Positions 8,015-16,021 of a stretch of 64,000 bases of DNA are shown one piece after another; the first letter of the stretch is position 1; each line of letters starts with the position of its first letter. Made by a program: the position numbers and the translations under genes. Source of the stretch: Pseudomonas sp. LBUM920 (lineage in GTDB: Bacteria; Pseudomonadota; Gammaproteobacteria; Pseudomonadales; Pseudomonadaceae); NCBI RefSeq assembly GCF_003852315.1, contig NZ_CP027762.1, positions 849,501 through 913,500 of the forward strand. The letters run 5' to 3'. The notes under the pieces are model-generated. The model did no database searches and had not been told where the DNA came from. It was given only the letters and a program-made list of their open reading frames with translations.

Positions 8015-9024
8015 TCATGTTGGCGGTGACACCGCCCCTGGTTGAGGCGGCAAGGGTTGCGGCGTTGCATCGGCTGGGGCGCGGATTACGCATGCCGTTT
8101 CAGGCCGGCGATCAGCAGGGGGCGTTTGTGCTCGAGCCCGGCCGCGCGCCTGAAGGGCGAAGCCCGGTGTGTTTCGAGAGTGCCGTCGGTGTACTGGGGT
8201 TCTCGGAACCCGAGGCGATGTTCAGCCTGATGGGCGAATGCCCGGTCACCCTGGCAGAAGCCGGCAATGACTCGACGTCGTGGTTCTGGGAATTGTTCCA
8301 GCATCACCTCAGCCCGCAAGTAGTGGCGTTGTTCGGTTATCTGCGCTTGCTGCCTGCACCCAAAACGTTGGGCTTTGGTTGCCGCTTCACCGTGATGTTG
8401 GGGGCCTCCAAGGTCGCCGGTTACCTGTGGCTGGCCCCGCAGAGCTTGCTGGCGATGTGTGCGGCGGGCGCTTGGCGGTCCACGGCCAGCTCATTACCCG
8501 CATCGTTTCCCCTGGCAATCGCCGTGACCGTGGGCCGCTTGAACTTGCCCGTCGGGCAGTTGCGCAGCGTGCGTGCGGGGGACGTGCTGATGCCTGAGCA
8601 GGCGTTTTTTGATGCGCAGGGCCGTGGCCACGTGCGTATCGGACGTCGCCGTCTGCAAGGGCGTATTGACGATGAATCCGGGCCGTTGTGCCTGAACCTT
8701 TTTGCGATTGAGGAAGCGTCCATGGACGAGCACTTTGTAGTGGAAGAATACCCGGGGCCTGAACAGGACCAACCGGTGGAGGATGTCTTTGGCCGTGAGC
8801 CCTTTGACGAATTGAGTATGGCGCTGACGGTGCGCTGTGGTGTCCTGAGCCTGACCCTGGGCGAGCTGCGCAATCTTGCTCCCGGTGCGGTGCTGGGCAT
8901 CACCGGGTACGCCCCGGGCATGGCCGGCCTGTATTACGGCGAGCGGCCCATTGGCCAGGGGCAACTGGTGGAAGTGGATGGGCGACTCGGCTTGCAAGTG
9001 TCTCGCGTGGTGTTTTCCCGATGA
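8011..9024 (+). CDS. hrcQ: C-ring/sorting platform protein HrcQ (SctQ), undivided form
   Basis: 337 aa from ATG 8011. The C-terminal ~75 residues form a SpoA domain (LSLTLGELRNLAPG, then GQGQLVEVDGRLGLQV). In P. syringae this protein is split into HrcQA and HrcQB genes; here it is one frame. An in-frame ATG at 8722 (codon 238) follows GAGGA by seven bases and would give a separate C-terminal product of about 100 aa. The stop overlaps the hrcR start. Confidence 0.92.
   Translation: MIMLAVTPPLVEAARVAALHRLGRGLRMPFQAGDQQGAFVLEPGRAPEGRSPVCFESAVGVLGFSEPEAMFSLMGECPVTLAEAGNDSTSWFWELFQHHLSPQVVALFGYLRLLPAPKTLGFGCRFTVMLGASKVAGYLWLAPQSLLAMCAAGAWRSTASSLPASFPLAIAVTVGRLNLPVGQLRSVRAGDVLMPEQAFFDAQGRGHVRIGRRRLQGRIDDESGPLCLNLFAIEEASMDEHFVVEEYPGPEQDQPVEDVFGREPFDELSMALTVRCGVLSLTLGELRNLAPGAVLGITGYAPGMAGLYYGERPIGQGQLVEVDGRLGLQVSRVVFSR
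8710..8724 (+). promoter_or_regulatory. Internal ribosome site for short HrcQ-C product
   Basis: GAGGA at 8710-8714, seven bases, then in-frame ATG 8722-8724 (reads MDEHFVVEEY). The start falls at the linker before the C-terminal SpoA domain, where other SctQ proteins (YscQ, Spa33) use an internal start and where P. syringae hrcQB begins. Confidence 0.6.
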
Positions 9025-9674
9025 TATTCCAGGGCGTTGACCCGGTCGTCCTGGCTTTGTTTTTCGGGGCGTTGTCGCTGCTGCCGATGCTGCTGATCAT
9101 CTGCACCGCGTTCTTGAAGATCGTCATTGTGCTGATGATTACCCGCAACGCTATCGGCGTTCAGCAGGTGCCCCCGAGCATGGCGATCAATGGCATAGCG
9201 CTGGCCGCTACGCTGTTTATCATGGCCCCCGTGGGTTACCAGGTCGCCGAAACCCTCAAGGGCGCGCCCCTGGACATGAGCACCGTGCAGACCCTTCAAC
9301 AGACGGGGCTTGTGGCCATACAGCCGCTGCGCGCGTTTATGAAGCGCAATACCGATCCGGATGTGTTGACCCACATGCACGAAAACAGCGCGCGTATGTG
9401 GCCACCTGAAATGGCGCAAAGCACCCAGCGCGATGACCTGATCCTGTTGGTCCCCTCCTTTGTGCTGTCGCAGTTGCAGGCCGGGTTCGAGATCGGCTTC
9501 CTCATCTACATTCCGTTCATCGTCATCGATCTGATTGTGTCCAACCTGCTCTTGGCGCTGGGGATGCAAATGGTCTCGCCCATGACCATTTCCCTGCCGC
9601 TCAAACTGCTGTTGTTCGTCATGGTCTCCGGGTGGTCGCGATTGCTCGACAGCCTTTTCCTTTCCTACCTTTGA
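9021..9674 (+). CDS. hrcR: Export gate membrane protein HrcR (SctR/FliP)
   Basis: 217 aa with about four hydrophobic segments and SctR/FliP family stretches LLPMLLIICTAF and VPSFVLSQLQAGFEIGF. With HrcS and HrcT it forms the helical export gate in the inner membrane. ATG 9021 overlaps the hrcQ stop. Complete. Confidence 0.95.
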   Translation: MIFQGVDPVVLALFFGALSLLPMLLIICTAFLKIVIVLMITRNAIGVQQVPPSMAINGIALAATLFIMAPVGYQVAETLKGAPLDMSTVQTLQQTGLVAIQPLRAFMKRNTDPDVLTHMHENSARMWPPEMAQSTQRDDLILLVPSFVLSQLQAGFEIGFLIYIPFIVIDLIVSNLLLALGMQMVSPMTISLPLKLLLFVMVSGWSRLLDSLFLSYL

Positions 9675-9681
9675 GTGCCCC

Positions 9682-9945
9682 ATGGAACCGATCGTACTGT
9701 TCAAGCAGGGCATGCTGCTGGTGGTGGTGTTGTCGGCACCACCGCTGATTGTGGCGGTGATCGTCGGCGTGCTGACGTCGCTGGTGCAAGCCCTGATGCA
9801 GATACAGGATCAGACCCTGCCCTTTGGCATCAAGCTGGTTGCGGTGGGCATCACGCTGATATTGACGGGGCGCTGGATTGGCGTGGAGCTGATTCAACTG
9901 ATCAATCTGATGTTCGACATGATCGCTCGCTCGGCACTGAACTGA
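9682..9945 (+). CDS. hrcS: Export gate membrane protein HrcS (SctS/FliQ)
   Basis: 87 aa with two membrane helices, typical of the FliQ/SctS family; the central stretch LVQALMQIQDQTLPFGIK is characteristic. It starts at ATG 9682, 7 bp after hrcR. Confidence 0.95.
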   Translation: MEPIVLFKQGMLLVVVLSAPPLIVAVIVGVLTSLVQALMQIQDQTLPFGIKLVAVGITLILTGRWIGVELIQLINLMFDMIARSALN

Positions 9946-9949
9946 GGGC

Positions 9950-10744
9950 ATGCACGTGCTGCTTTATCTTGAATATCTGCCAAGTCTGCTGGTGGCCATG
10001 GCGCGCATCTATCCCTGCGCGATCCTGGTGCCGGCGTTCTGTTTCCAGCATCTGCGCGGCATGCCCCGGCACGTGATCGTGATGGTCATGGCGTTCATTC
10101 CGGCTCCCGGCATCCATGCGGTACTGGCGGGCCAGGACTATTCGGCGCTGATGATCATCGGGCTGATGCTCAAGGAGGTCGCCCTGGGCTTTTTGCTGGG
10201 GGTCTTGTTGGCCATGCCTTTCTGGATGTTCGAGTCGGTTGGCGCGCTGCTGGATAACCAGCGTGGCGCCCTGGCGGGTGGCCAGCTCAACCCGTCATTG
10301 GGGCCGGATGCAACGCCTGTGGGGCATCTGTTCAAACAGCTGGTGATTTACTTGCTGATCGCAGTCCTGGGCCTGAGCGTGCTTACCCAAGTGATCTGGG
10401 ACAGTTACCTGCTATGGCCGGCCACCGCTTGGGTGCCGCTGCCGGCAGTCAATGGTTTCAGTATTTTCCTGGGGCTGCTCGGCGATGCCTTTACCCACAT
10501 GATGCTCTACGCTGCGCCGTTCATTGCGGTGCTGATGTTTCTGGAGTTCGGTATCGCGCTATTGGGCGTCTACAGCCAGCAGTTGCAAGTGAGCACGCTG
10601 GCGCCGCCGGTCAAATGCCTGGCGGGTATCGGGATTCTGTTGCTGTACTTTGCGTTGCTGCAGGACCTGATCGTTGGGCGCTTGAATGTGCTTGGCGATC
10701 TTAAACACTCACTTGGGCTGATGTTCCAGGTCTCGACGCCATGA
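9950..10744 (+). CDS. hrcT: Export gate membrane protein HrcT (SctT/FliR)
   Basis: 264 aa, multi-spanning, with the FliR/SctT stretch KEVALGFLLGVLLAMPFWMFESVG. It starts at ATG 9950, 4 bp after hrcS. The stop overlaps the hrcU ATG. Confidence 0.94.
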   Translation: MHVLLYLEYLPSLLVAMARIYPCAILVPAFCFQHLRGMPRHVIVMVMAFIPAPGIHAVLAGQDYSALMIIGLMLKEVALGFLLGVLLAMPFWMFESVGALLDNQRGALAGGQLNPSLGPDATPVGHLFKQLVIYLLIAVLGLSVLTQVIWDSYLLWPATAWVPLPAVNGFSIFLGLLGDAFTHMMLYAAPFIAVLMFLEFGIALLGVYSQQLQVSTLAPPVKCLAGIGILLLYFALLQDLIVGRLNVLGDLKHSLGLMFQVSTP

Positions 10745-11838
10745 GTGACTCCGGTGAAAAGAAGCACCCGGCCTCAGCCAAGAAACTGCGCGATCAACGC
10801 AAGAAAGGTCAGGTTTCCCAAAGCCAGGATGTCAGCAAGCTGCTGGCGCTGACGGCCATCAGCGAGGTTGCGTTGTTCACCGCCGAAACCAGTTTGCAGC
10901 GCTTTCAGCAACTGATGGTGTTGCCAATGTCGAGTATGGCTCAGCCGTTTACGCGGGCGCTGGAGACGGTGCTGTTTGAAGGGTTGATGATGTTTTTCGC
11001 GTTCGCCCTGTTGATGGCCGGATTGGCAATTGCCGCGAAGCTGATCAGCAGTTGGATGCAGTTCGGATTTCTGTTTGCTCCCGAGACCTTGAAGCTCGAT
11101 TTCAATCGGCTCAATCCCCTCAAGCAGCTCAAACAGATGTTTTCCGCGCAATCGGTCATGAACCTGTTGATGAGCATTACCAAGGCAGTGCTACTGGGCG
11201 TGATTTTGTACGTGGTGATCAAACCTTCTTTGGGCGCGCTGATTAACCTGGCCAGCAGTGACCTGCAAACGTACATCCTGGCGTTGATCATTCTGTTCCG
11301 TCACTTGTTGCATGCCTGCCTGGGGCTTTTGCTGGTGATGGCGCTTATCGACCTGGCGTTGCAAAAACACTTCTTCGCCAAGCGCATGCGCATGACCCAG
11401 GTCGAGGTCGTCAAAGAGTACAAAGACATGGAGGGTGACCCGCATGTGAAGGGGCAGCGCCGTTCATTGGCCCAGCAACTGGCCCAGGAAGAACCGAAGG
11501 TCAAGCTGCCCAAGCTGGAAGAGGCCGATATGCTGGTGGTCAACCCGACGCATTTTGCCGTGGCGCTGTACTACCGCCCGGGTGAGACGCCGCTGCCCAT
11601 GCTGGTATGCAAAGGCACGGATGACGCGGCGCGCGAACTGATCCACCAGGCCAAGGCCGCTGAGGTGCCGGTGATTCAGTGCGTGTGGCTGGCGCGCACG
11701 CTCTACACGAACAAACTGGGCGCGAGCATCCCCCGCGACACCCTGCAGGCCGTGGCGCTGATCTATCGCACGTTGCGTGAGCTGGATGATGAAGCCAAGC
11801 GCGAAACCCTGGAGCTGCCGGCGCTGGAGGTGCGCTGA
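10741..11838 (+). CDS. hrcU: Autocleaving substrate-switch protein HrcU (SctU/FlhB)
   Basis: 365 aa. It starts with the SctU-type SGEKKHPASAKKLRDQRKKGQV region, has four membrane segments to about residue 205, and a cytoplasmic domain with the autocleavage motif NPTH at 268-271 (VVNPTHFAVALYY). Family knowledge: cleavage between Asn and Pro is needed for the export specificity switch. It is the last gene of the hrpJ operon and converges on hrpT. Confidence 0.96.
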   Translation: MSDSGEKKHPASAKKLRDQRKKGQVSQSQDVSKLLALTAISEVALFTAETSLQRFQQLMVLPMSSMAQPFTRALETVLFEGLMMFFAFALLMAGLAIAAKLISSWMQFGFLFAPETLKLDFNRLNPLKQLKQMFSAQSVMNLLMSITKAVLLGVILYVVIKPSLGALINLASSDLQTYILALIILFRHLLHACLGLLLVMALIDLALQKHFFAKRMRMTQVEVVKEYKDMEGDPHVKGQRRSLAQQLAQEEPKVKLPKLEEADMLVVNPTHFAVALYYRPGETPLPMLVCKGTDDAARELIHQAKAAEVPVIQCVWLARTLYTNKLGASIPRDTLQAVALIYRTLRELDDEAKRETLELPALEVR

Positions 11839-11898
11839 TCAGCGCACCGCACCTGCGCGAAGCCAGGGTCAGGTGAGCCGCCGCGCTGCTCACCTGAC
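11831..11898. terminator. Two inverted repeats at the hrcU/hrpT convergence
   Basis: TGCGCTGATCAGCGCA at 11831-11846 is a perfect 16-bp palindrome that includes the hrcU stop. GTCAGGTGAGC (11868-11878) pairs perfectly with GCTCACCTGAC (11888-11898). Neither is followed by a T run on either strand, so intrinsic termination is not assured. Position suggests bidirectional transcript ends. Confidence 0.45.
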
Positions 11899-11932
11899 GG
11901 CCCGGCAACAGCCGGCGTTGATCGCGGAACAC

Positions 11933-12136
11933 TCATCGTTCCAGCGAAATTGTCTGGTAATCCGCGCGCTCTCCTGAAGGGCCGGGCTCGACGCGCATCT
12001 GCGGCGGCCACCAGATTACCAACGTATCTTTGGTCGATTGCGGGCGTGAGCAGGAGTCGCCTTTGCACGTGGGAGCGCAGCCGGCGATGAGCAGCACGGT
12101 GCCGATCAGGGTGATGCACAACAGGTGGCGTTTCAT
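11933..12136 (-). CDS. hrpT: Outer-membrane lipoprotein HrpT
   Basis: 67 aa with a lipoprotein signal ending in LIAGC (Cys 20). Small size, lipobox and position directly after hrcC match HrpT, thought to help secretin assembly. Its ATG overlaps the hrcC stop by 4 bp. It is the last gene of its operon; the hrpV gene that follows in P. syringae is absent. Confidence 0.85.
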   Translation of the reverse strand: MKRHLLCITLIGTVLLIAGCAPTCKGDSCSRPQSTKDTLVIWWPPQMRVEPGPSGERADYQTISLER

Positions 12137-14268
12137 GGGGCGACCTTCTTCTGAGTGGGAGTGATCAAGGAAGGGCGGGGCACGCCGATGTGTTCATCCT
12201 TCACCACCGGGCGCATGGCGATAAAGACCTCGGCTTCTTCACCCGGTTTGAGCCAGGCACGTGGCCATACCGTGACGGCCAGGGTCTGCGAATTGCTGCA
12301 CTCCTTTTCGTCGATACGCACATTGCGCTTGATCTGATTGCGCACCACCACCACCGCCACATTGAACTGCGGGCCGGCGTACCACTGGCTGCGCTCGGGG
12401 TTCATGGCCAGTAGATCGCGGGTGTTGCACAAGGTGTCCAGGCCCAATGGCATCGGTGCCGCCTTAAAGGCCAGGGGCACTTGCCCGGTCACCAGATTGG
12501 CCAGGGTGCTGGTGATGTCACTGCGCTTGATAACCGGCGGGTGTTCGGCGTAACGCCTGGCCAGGGGCTTGAGTGCGGCCTGCAGCTCCACTTGATCTTC
12601 CTGCGGCAAATACCGTGAAGGGTCCGCCTGATCGCCGATGACGCGTGGCGTCAGGATGAACAAACGCTCGCGGCGGTTGTTCTGACGTTCGCTGGAGGAA
12701 AACAGCGCCTTGCCCAGCAACGGTATGTCGCCCAGCAGCGGAACCTTGTTGCGCTTGTCGGTGCTTTCGGTGACATGGAAACCACCGACCACCAGCGAGC
12801 GTTTTTCCGCCATTACCGCCTGGGTGCTGACATTGCCCCGGCGCACGTCGGGGCCGATGCGATCCGGGTTGGATTCATCGAAGTTGCCGTCCTCGATATC
12901 CACCATGAGGTGCACCTGATGAGTGCCACGGGTGGTAATCACCCTGGGTATCACTTGCAGGCTGGTACCGACCGTAATCGGCAGGATCGTCGCGACCTCC
13001 GTGCCTGCGGTCAGGTATTGGGTGCGGTTGAAGTCAATGACCGAGGGCTGGTTTTCCAGGGTGAGCACCGAGGGGTTGGACACCATGGTTGCCAGGCCGC
13101 GCTGCTCCAGGGCGCGTATCTTGGCAAAGAAGCGGTCACGGTTTTCGATCGACAGCTGCGATGAACTCCCAGGGGCCATTCTCATGTCGCTGCTGAAATG
13201 GCTGTTGCCCCAGTTGACCCCGAATTCGCGCAGTTGAGAGCGCTCTATGTCGAGGATGATTGCGTCGATTTCCACCATTTTGCGCGCCACGTCGAGCTGG
13301 GTAATCAGCTCTCGGTACATGACCTGCCGTTCCGGGAGGTCGTAGATCAGGACGGCGTTGTTGCGCACGTCGGCCTCTACGCGGATTTTGCCTGCCGACA
13401 CCGGAGCGCGCGGGGTGAGCGTGGCGCCAGAGGCCAACTGGCCTGGGTCCGCTGTCTGGCCGAACATTTGCCCGAGCATGGGATTGCTCAACCGCGCAAA
13501 GTTCGGCGTGATGGGCGAGGGCTGTGAGGCAAAGGGGCGCGGGGTAAGCGTCGACAGGGATGACGTCGCCCGCGGCTCCAATAAGCCCCGCAGCATGCTG
13601 GCAACGCCAGGGATGACTATTTTTTCGCCGCGGTAATCGATCTGGCGATCTCCCGCGTTGGCGAATTTAAGCGGGTAGCTGAGCACGCTTTGTTTTTCGT
13701 CGGGTGATTTACGCTGGCTGCTGAATTGCTTGATCTGTTCGATGTAGCGCTTGGGTCCGGAGACCAGCACCACCCCGTCATCGGGCAGTTCACCCCAGCC
13801 GAAACGACTGTCGAGCAAGCCGATATCGGTCAGGGCCCGCTTGAGGTCGGCGACGGTCTCGGAAGAAACCTCCAGGCGCGCGGACTCTTGCAGGTCCAGG
13901 GTGCTGATGTAGAGGGTGTTGTTGTACAAGTACCACTGAAAACGGTGTTCAACGCCCAGCCTGTCGAGTAACGACTGCGGAGTATTGGCGCGTATCTTGC
14001 CATTTACGATGCCCTCCAGCAGACCGTCGACTTGCAGTTGCGTGCCAAACGTCTGGGCGAAGTCCTCCAGCACATCCCGCAGGGGCTTATGCTCGGCTTC
14101 ATAGGCGTAGGCGGTGTTTTTCCATTCGGATGGGATGGCGGCGAGGGGGCTGTGCAGCGGCGCCAACAACAAGGGCAGCGCAAGCAAACAACGCCAGTGG
14201 GCGCGTTTTGCCAGAGCCGCGGGCGAGTTTAAACGCAAGCCAGTGTGCTTGTTGATCTTGCTATACAT
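12133..14268 (-). CDS. hrcC: Type III secretin HrcC (SctC)
   Basis: 711 aa with a long N-terminal signal (cleavage probably near residue 44, SPLAA), N0/N1-type domains (AYAYEAEHKPLRDVLEDFA), and a C-terminal secretin domain (LVVGGFHVTES, KVPLLGDIPLLGKALF). It forms the outer-membrane ring. Full length, unlike the degraded secretin genes of some fluorescent strains. The start ATG 14268 overlaps the end of the broken hrpG frame. Confidence 0.95.
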   Translation of the reverse strand: MYSKINKHTGLRLNSPAALAKRAHWRCLLALPLLLAPLHSPLAAIPSEWKNTAYAYEAEHKPLRDVLEDFAQTFGTQLQVDGLLEGIVNGKIRANTPQSLLDRLGVEHRFQWYLYNNTLYISTLDLQESARLEVSSETVADLKRALTDIGLLDSRFGWGELPDDGVVLVSGPKRYIEQIKQFSSQRKSPDEKQSVLSYPLKFANAGDRQIDYRGEKIVIPGVASMLRGLLEPRATSSLSTLTPRPFASQPSPITPNFARLSNPMLGQMFGQTADPGQLASGATLTPRAPVSAGKIRVEADVRNNAVLIYDLPERQVMYRELITQLDVARKMVEIDAIILDIERSQLREFGVNWGNSHFSSDMRMAPGSSSQLSIENRDRFFAKIRALEQRGLATMVSNPSVLTLENQPSVIDFNRTQYLTAGTEVATILPITVGTSLQVIPRVITTRGTHQVHLMVDIEDGNFDESNPDRIGPDVRRGNVSTQAVMAEKRSLVVGGFHVTESTDKRNKVPLLGDIPLLGKALFSSSERQNNRRERLFILTPRVIGDQADPSRYLPQEDQVELQAALKPLARRYAEHPPVIKRSDITSTLANLVTGQVPLAFKAAPMPLGLDTLCNTRDLLAMNPERSQWYAGPQFNVAVVVVRNQIKRNVRIDEKECSNSQTLAVTVWPRAWLKPGEEAEVFIAMRPVVKDEHIGVPRPSLITPTQKKVAP

Positions 14269-14542
14269 GACAGGTTCTCTGTTTCAGTGCGAAAACGTCG
14301 TAATGAAGTGGGCCGAATTTGCGCCCAGCCGTTGTCAGGCGCGCCGTTGCGCTGCGCCAGGTGTCACGTTGGTTGAGAGGTACTTCAAGGGTTTGCTATC
14401 AAGTGGCGGGCATTGCACCCACCGGAGATGGCGTATGGCCCGAGCCCGGGCAAGTGCTGACTTGCGGTTCAAGTCGCCGCCTGGTCTGTTCACGACCACC
14501 CAAGCCGTCAGTCAGCGTTTGCCACCAGCCACTAAACGACAT
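14261..14542 (-). pseudogene. hrpG: hrpG-position frame interrupted by two adjacent stops
   Basis: One reading frame runs from ATG 14542 (overlapping the hrpF end by 11 bp) to TAG 14261-14263 (overlapping the hrcC start by 8 bp), exactly where P. syringae has hrpG. It is broken at codons 48-49 by TGA (14401-14399) then TAG (14398-14396). Before the break it encodes MSFSGWWQTLTDGLGG and ends in MPAT; after it, LEVPLNQRDTWRSATARL. Both halves look protein-like, and the overlaps at both ends suggest a formerly intact, translationally coupled gene. A 47-aa product could still be made. Family identity is inferred from position. Confidence 0.55.
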
Positions 14543-14765
14543 TGATGGCCGATTTAACCGTTTCGTGTTTGTAACTGAGGTAGGTCGAACTCACGGCAAA
14601 GTTGTTAACCAGGGCGGACTTTTCCTCAATGAGTTGTTCGAAGAGCCGCGCGCTGTCTTCGTTTCCTTCGCTGTACGGAATGTCGGCGCTGATCTGGTCG
14701 AGGTTTTTTTCGGCTTGCGATTGCTGCCTGTAGAGACTGCTGAGTACGCGTGAGTCAGTATTCAT
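14532..14765 (-). CDS. hrpF: HrpF, small type III secretion protein
   Basis: 77 aa, soluble and helical, starting at ATG 14765 with GGAG upstream. It is the first gene after the hrp box at 14794-14822 and heads the hrpF-hrpG-hrcC-hrpT unit, as in P. syringae. In that organism HrpF is a small protein needed for Hrp function with a SctE-like chaperone role suggested. Assignment by size and position. Confidence 0.72.
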   Translation of the reverse strand: MNTDSRVLSSLYRQQSQAEKNLDQISADIPYSEGNEDSARLFEQLIEEKSALVNNFAVSSTYLSYKHETVKSAINVV

Positions 14766-14793
14766 GGCGTTATCTCCAGTGGGGGTGTATCCC

Positions 14794-14822
14794 TGTGTGG
14801 CGGCAGATTGCTCACCAGTTCC
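14794..14822 (-). promoter_or_regulatory. hrp box for the hrpF-hrcC operon
   Basis: Minus strand: GGAACT (14822-14817), 16 bases, CCACACA (14800-14794), about 28 bp before the hrpF ATG. One mismatch to GGAACC, the rest conserved. Confidence 0.75.
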
Positions 14823-14856
14823 AACAACAGGCCTGTGTGGTTAAAAAGAACTGCGT

Positions 14857-15462
14857 TTACCCAGCAACGTTGTCACTTGATTTGGCCAAGGGTGGAATCG
14901 CCACCAGGTTGTCCAGGGCATGCGCCCAGTTGATGTGAAACCCGCCATCTTCCGTCTCAAGCAGCAGCGACTGGGCGGCGATTCCGTCTTCGACTCGAAG
15001 CGTCCAGGGCACGCTGCTGTGAAGATTGAGCCATAGCTCGACGTGTTCACGGTCCAGCGGATTGCACACCAGGTGCGCCTCAACGGTGGGCAGTTGAGCC
15101 TCCAGCAATTTGTTGAGCAGTGTTGTGAGGCGTTGAACAGGCACAGTCTCCTCCAGCAGGGTTCGAATGGCCGCGCTGATGACTGAGCTGGCGACCTGTT
15201 CCAAACTTGCCAGCATTGCCTGGCGCTCTGACTCCCAGCGATGCAGCTGGGTATTGGCGCGTTGCCAGAACTCATCACTGGCACTTTCGAGTATTTTTTT
15301 GCATTGCGCCTGGGCCTGGCTGATGCGCGTTTGTGCTTGAGTTTCTGCGTGTTCCAACAGCTGACGGGCCTGGGTGTATTCAGACAGCATTTCCCTGGGG
15401 ATCAGGGCCGTGGGCAGTTCGTGGGCGGGGGTGTTCAGCTCAATCGTGTGGGCGCAAAACAT
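14857..15462 (-). CDS. hrpE: ATPase-stator protein HrpE (SctL)
   Basis: 201 aa from ATG 15462 (MFCAHTIEL), preferred over an upstream start because it gives the usual SctL N-terminus. Central region (about 30-85) is Gln/Ala-rich coiled coil; the C-terminal half resembles the FliH/SctL/V-ATPase E-subunit domain that binds the HrcN N-terminus. It overlaps hrpD by 23 bp. Confidence 0.82.
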   Translation of the reverse strand: MFCAHTIELNTPAHELPTALIPREMLSEYTQARQLLEHAETQAQTRISQAQAQCKKILESASDEFWQRANTQLHRWESERQAMLASLEQVASSVISAAIRTLLEETVPVQRLTTLLNKLLEAQLPTVEAHLVCNPLDREHVELWLNLHSSVPWTLRVEDGIAAQSLLLETEDGGFHINWAHALDNLVAIPPLAKSSDNVAG

Positions 15463-16021
15463 GGTCGGGGTTCTCGCGAGGGGCGGGCGGCGCATCATCG
15501 ACAGCGGTGGAGGTTGCGCGCCAGATCGTGGCTTTCCACAGGGTATCCAACCGGCCGTGTGTGTCTGCCAGTCGAGGATGCTGCTCTAACGTGAGCACCC
15601 TTGGGCGAGCAAAATTCAGCCGTAGCCGCTGCCAGACATTGGGCGCGACCCACGCGCGCAGGTAGTGCAATGGGTCGTCGACGTCCACCGGTGTTGAGCC
15701 CGTGGGCAGTGCCTTGGCCAGGCGCTGGCACCACAGCAGCTGCTCTTGATTCAACCGGCCGTCGTGGGGCGCGTTGTACACCGCATTAACCAGTGTCAGT
15801 GCGAGGTCGCGTTGTTGCGCGCTGCTCAACACCCATTGGAGGAGGGCTGGAGACGTGGGAGGGGCAAGCTCGGGCGCGATGTCGAACAGGCTGCTCACGC
15901 GGCGATGATAGGCGCGTGAGAGCGCTGTGGCTTCCACAAAACCCGTTTGCGTGAGCCAGTCGATGTGGGCGTTTTTCCAGGGGAAAGCCCACCATGTTAC
16001 CCAGCTGAGGTCGTCACTCAT
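15440..16021 (-). CDS. hrpD: HrpD (SctK-like sorting-platform protein)
   Basis: 193 aa from ATG 16021 (MSDDLSWVTWWAFPW), overlapping the end of hrcJ by 8 bp. The Trp-rich start and position between hrcJ and hrpE match HrpD, the likely SctK adaptor between the inner ring and HrcQ. No enzymatic motif. Confidence 0.78.
   Translation of the reverse strand: MSDDLSWVTWWAFPWKNAHIDWLTQTGFVEATALSRAYHRRVSSLFDIAPELAPPTSPALLQWVLSSAQQRDLALTLVNAVYNAPHDGRLNQEQLLWCQRLAKALPTGSTPVDVDDPLHYLRAWVAPNVWQRLRLNFARPRVLTLEQHPRLADTHGRLDTLWKATIWRATSTAVDDAPPAPRENPDHVLRPHD

Noticed and set aside
11839..11932. Possible hrpV between hrpT and hrcU
   Set aside because: Only 94 bp, occupied by inverted repeats, with no open frame of suitable size.
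14316..14483. GTG-started 55-codon minus-strand frame as an alternative hrpG
   Set aside because: It is not coupled to hrpF or hrcC and its sequence is Arg/Pro-rich; the ATG 14542 frame fits both junctions better.
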